A stretch of 64,000 bases of DNA from Vitis vinifera (lineage: Eukaryota; Streptophyta; Magnoliopsida; Vitales; Vitaceae): positions 3,611,001 through 3,675,000 of the forward strand of contig NC_081817.1 of NCBI RefSeq assembly GCF_030704535.1, read 5' to 3'. The translations under genes were made by a program, and so were the position numbers. Positions 60,611 through 64,000 of this stretch are shown here, in pieces (the first letter of the stretch is position 1; the number at the start of each line of letters is the position of its first letter). Under the pieces are notes generated by a model that saw only the letters and a list, made by a program, of their open reading frames with translations, did no database searches and had not been told where the DNA came from.

Positions 60611-61863
60611 AAACAAATACATGACATAAAAACTCGAGCTCCCGATATAATGTTGATCTCAAATTGCTACAAATCCAAAAAAATGAGAATATAGACCGCG
60701 TGTTGATTTTAAAAAGTTTAATACCATTAATGCATAATGCGCCCTTGGTGCCACATACCACTCTATCCCAATGTGACTCACGTGGTCAAGGTCGTCTCTG
60801 GATCTTGTTTTAATGGCCGGAGACACGAAGGAATTTTTCCAAAGATATCTATCTCCACATTTAGTAAATGCGCCACCCTCTCACATGTGGAAATATATTA
60901 AACGAAATAATCTCCGAAAGTAGAGGTGAATCAAAAAAGTTGTTGGTCTATTGTTACTTTTTCTTCTATTGAAAAAGGTATCTTCAACGTTACCATATTT
61001 TTGATATTTCAAAATTTGTATTAAATATAAATTAATTTTTTTATAAATCAAAATATAATTTTAAATAATTTTTTTTTTTAATCCTCTCATAAAAATAATA
61101 TAAGAATTTGGTCAGTGGCACCTCAACGGACAGCATGTGTGGTGTGAGTCCTGAGGCATCTGGTACACAGACACTAAGAAGCAAAGTAACACCTCAAAAG
61201 AGGACCCTTACCCAAAGCAAAGCTGTTGATGACTTGGTATTTTGTCAAAGCACCCCACCACATGTCAACGCCTAATATTTGTTAGGTTATTTGCATGAAA
61301 TCTTGGCGTCTACCTCAATTTATGCCCCCTCCCAACTCCAAATGCCTTTGTGTTGGTGTAAAGCCACTGCCCACAGGTTTGAAACTTTAATTTGAAAGCC
61401 TAATGACAACTATTTTGAATCAGATTGGTTGTATATTATAAATACCATTTTTAGTTAAACAATCTATTATTTTATTTATTTTTTTATAAATATGACGGCA
61501 ATCGTAAATATTTATATCCCGAGATAACTTCCAAATAAATCCATCACTCCACGGGGATTTCAATACACTCTTGTATTGAGTTCTGTATCCATTACCGTAT
61601 TTACATTCAACTTAACGCGTATTAAAGAAATTAACCCCTTTTTAAAGGAATCTTGATACCGCAATAATTGGGAGAGAGGCAGGCAGGAAAGTTTTATCAA
61701 GTAGTGGTGTTCCGCCAATTTCCGAAACAGCCCCGAAACATCCCTGAAAAAGACATGACCCCGGAGCGGACGTGAACCGATCTATTTGACCCGTAAAAGG
61801 GACGCCCAATTAAATCAATTTTCAAATCCGCCAAAGGCAGTGGTAGTTATCCAAACCCCTCAG

Positions 61864-61869
61864 TATAAA
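61864..61869 (+). promoter_or_regulatory. TATA box of the right-edge gene
   Basis: TATAAA lies in a switch from AT-rich DNA to GC-richer leader-like DNA, about 30 bases before a CT-rich start region. It points to a plus-strand transcript. Confidence 0.45.
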
Positions 61870-61894
61870 GAGCTCAGATCTTTTCTTTACCAAC

Positions 61895-62048
61895 GTCCTT
61901 CTTCCACCTCAGACTCTGACGCGACGAAAGCGCGAGCCTCGAAACTCGCTGAGTCGACTCTCGTTACGCCGTCGAAGCTCGCCGGCGTCGTGAGTCTAGC
62001 TCGTTTCTGAACTCTTCCGGCCCGGAATTCAGATCTGAGTGGATCTAG
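61895..62048 (+). other. Probable 5' leader exon of a gene extending past the right edge
   Basis: CT-rich then GC-rich sequence ends ATCTAG|GTAATTCT, a good donor site, and is followed by T-rich intron-like DNA with (CT)n runs. A small ORF crossing it (61786-62010) starts upstream of the TATA box and is unlikely to be translated. The gene's identity is unknown. Confidence 0.4.
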
Positions 62049-62646
62049 GTAATTCTCTGGTAATTTTGGTTTCTGCATGATTGGTTGTGAATTTTGTTAG
62101 ATCTGTGGTTTTGGATGATGCGTTTGAAGGTGTGTTGAGGTTTTTGAGATTTGTACGGCGTCGTTTGGTCCGTTTTTGAGTGGGTTGTGTACATCCTGGG
62201 ACGAATCTGACAATGTAGTTTCATATGATTCTTTAAATGTTTGGTCTGTTTTTCGCTCTTACGTCAGTCTTTGAATGTTTCATATGATTCTTGCCCGGAC
62301 GCAACGGGAGAAGCAGATTACTGAGGTTTTAATGAAAATTCTCAAAAGCTTGCTCCTTTTTAGAAAGATTATATTATACCCCATGCATTCTAACCCGATT
62401 CGTTCCTCTCCCTTTGATTATTGTTTGATCTAAGCTCTGGTATGTTTTTTGAATCTAAAATCCTGGTACTCACTCTCTCTCTATCTCTCTCTCTCTTAAC
62501 AGCTGTTAAAATTGCAGGGAAATTATCAAAAATTGATTATTTTTCCTTCATTTTTTCGATCATCCAATTCATATGGCACCGATATATTGTGTGTGCGCTT
62601 TCCTTTCCTTTAAACACTCAAGTCAGTGAAACTGACAGATTGTGCT

Positions 62647-62664
62647 GGAACCTGCTTTTCGTAG

Positions 62665-62698
<34 letters not shown>
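62647..62698. repeat. (CT)n microsatellites
   Basis: About 15 CT units lie near 62667-62697, with a second CT/TATC-rich run at about 62470-62498. Both lie in the putative leader intron of the right-edge gene. Confidence 0.8.
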
Positions 62699-62701
<3 letters not shown>

Positions 62702-63868
62702 TTTTATTTTTTGGTTTTACTTGGGTTTTCAGAAACGAAAGTGCAGGCCATACCACCATTTTTACAACCTTATTGGGTGGGAGGTGGTGGTAAAAGTGTT
62801 GGTGCATGTACTACCACCCTCTTAGAAAAAGATATAACTAGGATGTGATTATGCTTTTCTTTGGGTCTTATATATTATTTTATAAGACTTTGGGTTGTAT
62901 ACTATATTTTATTTTCTCAATTTTGATGTTATTAGTTGTTTGGGGTTTCAAAATTTGAAGATAGTGTCGACCTTTTCTCCTTTTCGAAGGGAAAGTGAAG
63001 TCAGGGGACCCAGTGAGTGAATGGGCTTAGGGTTGTGGTCTCTCCTTTGCTTGAAGTTCTGTTGATGTTCTTTACTTAATCTGTTGGGGATGGCCCTTTG
63101 TTTTTTCAAAATTTGGATCACACACATAAAATGCTGTTTACTTGTTTCATTAGTAGAACGAACAAAAGACTACAGCTGGATGTATTAAAACGTTTTTGTC
63201 AGGAAGGACATTATAATTCTTGTATGTGTGAGGAGAATATTTAGGCTTGTAATGGATTTCAAAGTGATATATTATATTACTAAAAAAACCTGGTTGATTG
63301 TGCATTACTAAATAATGATTAGGAAAACACTTTTATGATGATCATGCTGCTGAACAATTTAGAAAAACTAGAAAAATCATATCATGCCACTATGTTAATG
63401 ATATGAACTTTTTTTCTGTTTGTAATTTTTAGAACTAAATTGTGCAATGTTTATAAGATTATCACCAAATCACTTTTAACATAACCAAACAGATAAAAGA
63501 ATGCTTTTTTGTATGGATAAGAATTTAACTTTAAGATGCTGCCAAGTTTAGCAAATCTTTTTTTGAACAGGCAAAATGGCACTTTCAGTGTCAATATAGC
63601 ACTTTCAGCATTAGAATTGAGAAGTGCTTCTAAAACTTAGTTAACTCTATTTTTTTTCCTACGTATAGCCTTTACTTCAAATGATATCATGAATATAGCA
63701 AGGGAGAAATCTATTGAACTTCTTGTGGTTATGAATCAATTTGTAGTCCAGTGCTTAATTTATTCTAGTATTTAATTTGTAAAGAAAATGCTTGCAAATT
63801 TCACACATTGTTGTGCCAGTGCTACTAAATTTCTTAAACTTAATTACCTTTTCTTGTTATTGTCAAAG

Positions 63869-64000
63869 TTGGCACTGCCACATTCTGTTCAAGCAATTCA
63901 AGAAAGGAGAAATTCAGAAAGCATTTTCCTTCGTCAAATGGTTGAAAACAGTGGTTACTGCTTTCAATTTATATGTTGGACATGTGGAAATTGTGAGATA
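63869..64000 (+). CDS. Possible partial coding exon at the right edge
   Basis: After a T-rich tract and an AAAG acceptor, one frame stays open for 44 codons to the end of the window (LALPHSVQAIQERRNSESIF then LRQMVENSG...). The first 30 residues look protein-like; the later Cys/Trp/Phe-rich part could already be intron. I do not recognise the family. It may belong to the transcript whose leader starts near 61895. Confidence 0.25.
   Translation, partial: MALPHSVQAIQERRNSESIFLRQMVENSGYCFQFICWTCGNCEI

Larger units (their letters stand above)
56685..61860. other. AT-rich intergenic region with MITE-like elements
   Basis: Bases 56685 to about 56850 are the eIF3g promoter and leader, with a GACGTCG-type ACGT core and the near-palindrome aaaacgacagcgtttt. 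Bases about 57273-57800 hold a MITE-like element, and about 60075-60610 a long-terminal-inverted-repeat element. The ORFs at 59150-59392 and 59583-59816 have no domain, and I do not support them as genes. Nothing else is recognisable. Confidence 0.5.

Noticed and set aside
1-64000. CRISPR array, bacterial operon or integrated virus
   Set aside because: The introns, plant families and plant transposons show nuclear plant DNA; no spacer-repeat array and no viral replicase, capsid or movement-protein motif was seen.

Overview
The window is nuclear DNA from a flowering plant. Genes are interrupted by GT-AG introns, intergenic DNA is AT-rich and full of transposon debris, and every recognised protein belongs to a plant family. 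The repeat style (LINE tails, CCGGTT-rich LTR-like pieces, hAT-type MITEs) and the protein flavour suggest a woody eudicot, most likely grapevine (Vitis). That species call is inference from memory, not a search result.

Left end (1-17 kb). The minus-strand N-terminus of a Golgi-type putative methyltransferase (PMT10/11-like) leaves the window at base 1. It shares a short divergent upstream region with a plus-strand MATH-BTB (BPM-type) CUL3 adaptor gene of four exons (1219-11548). The two large introns of that gene are swollen by MITEs and LINE remnants. A small DUF7722-type gene (12078-12335, minus) converges on it. A 3.6 kb repeat-bearing gap and a short MEGLIP-type hypothetical gene (15912-16157, minus) follow.

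17.5-25.3 kb. An 11-exon minus-strand gene encodes a 484-residue RCC1-repeat protein resembling Arabidopsis TCF1 (At3g55580). Six ACGT-core motifs, four of them perfect G-boxes, lie 175-440 bp upstream of its start codon.

25.3-51 kb. This is a transposon-rich block holding a tandem, unequal pair of wall-associated receptor kinase-like (WAKL20-type) genes. The left copy (35574-36338) keeps only the extracellular exon and ends at a stop where the right copy splices. The right copy (48668-51042) encodes the full 629-residue receptor kinase. Between and around them lie a hAT MITE with an 8-bp target duplication, inverted LTR-like copies, a tRNA-like SINE candidate, a roughly 0.8 kb-arm inverted repeat, and a 3.3 kb TG...CA solo-LTR-like element with a 5-bp target duplication. 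That element is nested in a MITE and carries a broken FERONIA-type kinase fragment.

51-64 kb. A two-exon eIF3g gene (52612-56684, minus) has a 3.2 kb intron with a long C/G homopolymer. An AT-rich gap with MITE-like elements follows. A plus-strand promoter and leader exon (about 61.86-62.05 kb) start a gene whose coding part lies mostly beyond the right edge. The genes form no pathway cluster; the only evident functional relationship is the WAKL duplication. I did not find a clearly novel system. The strongest leads are the truncated WAKL ectodomain, the kinase-carrying LTR-like element, the long inverted repeat and the G-box cluster.
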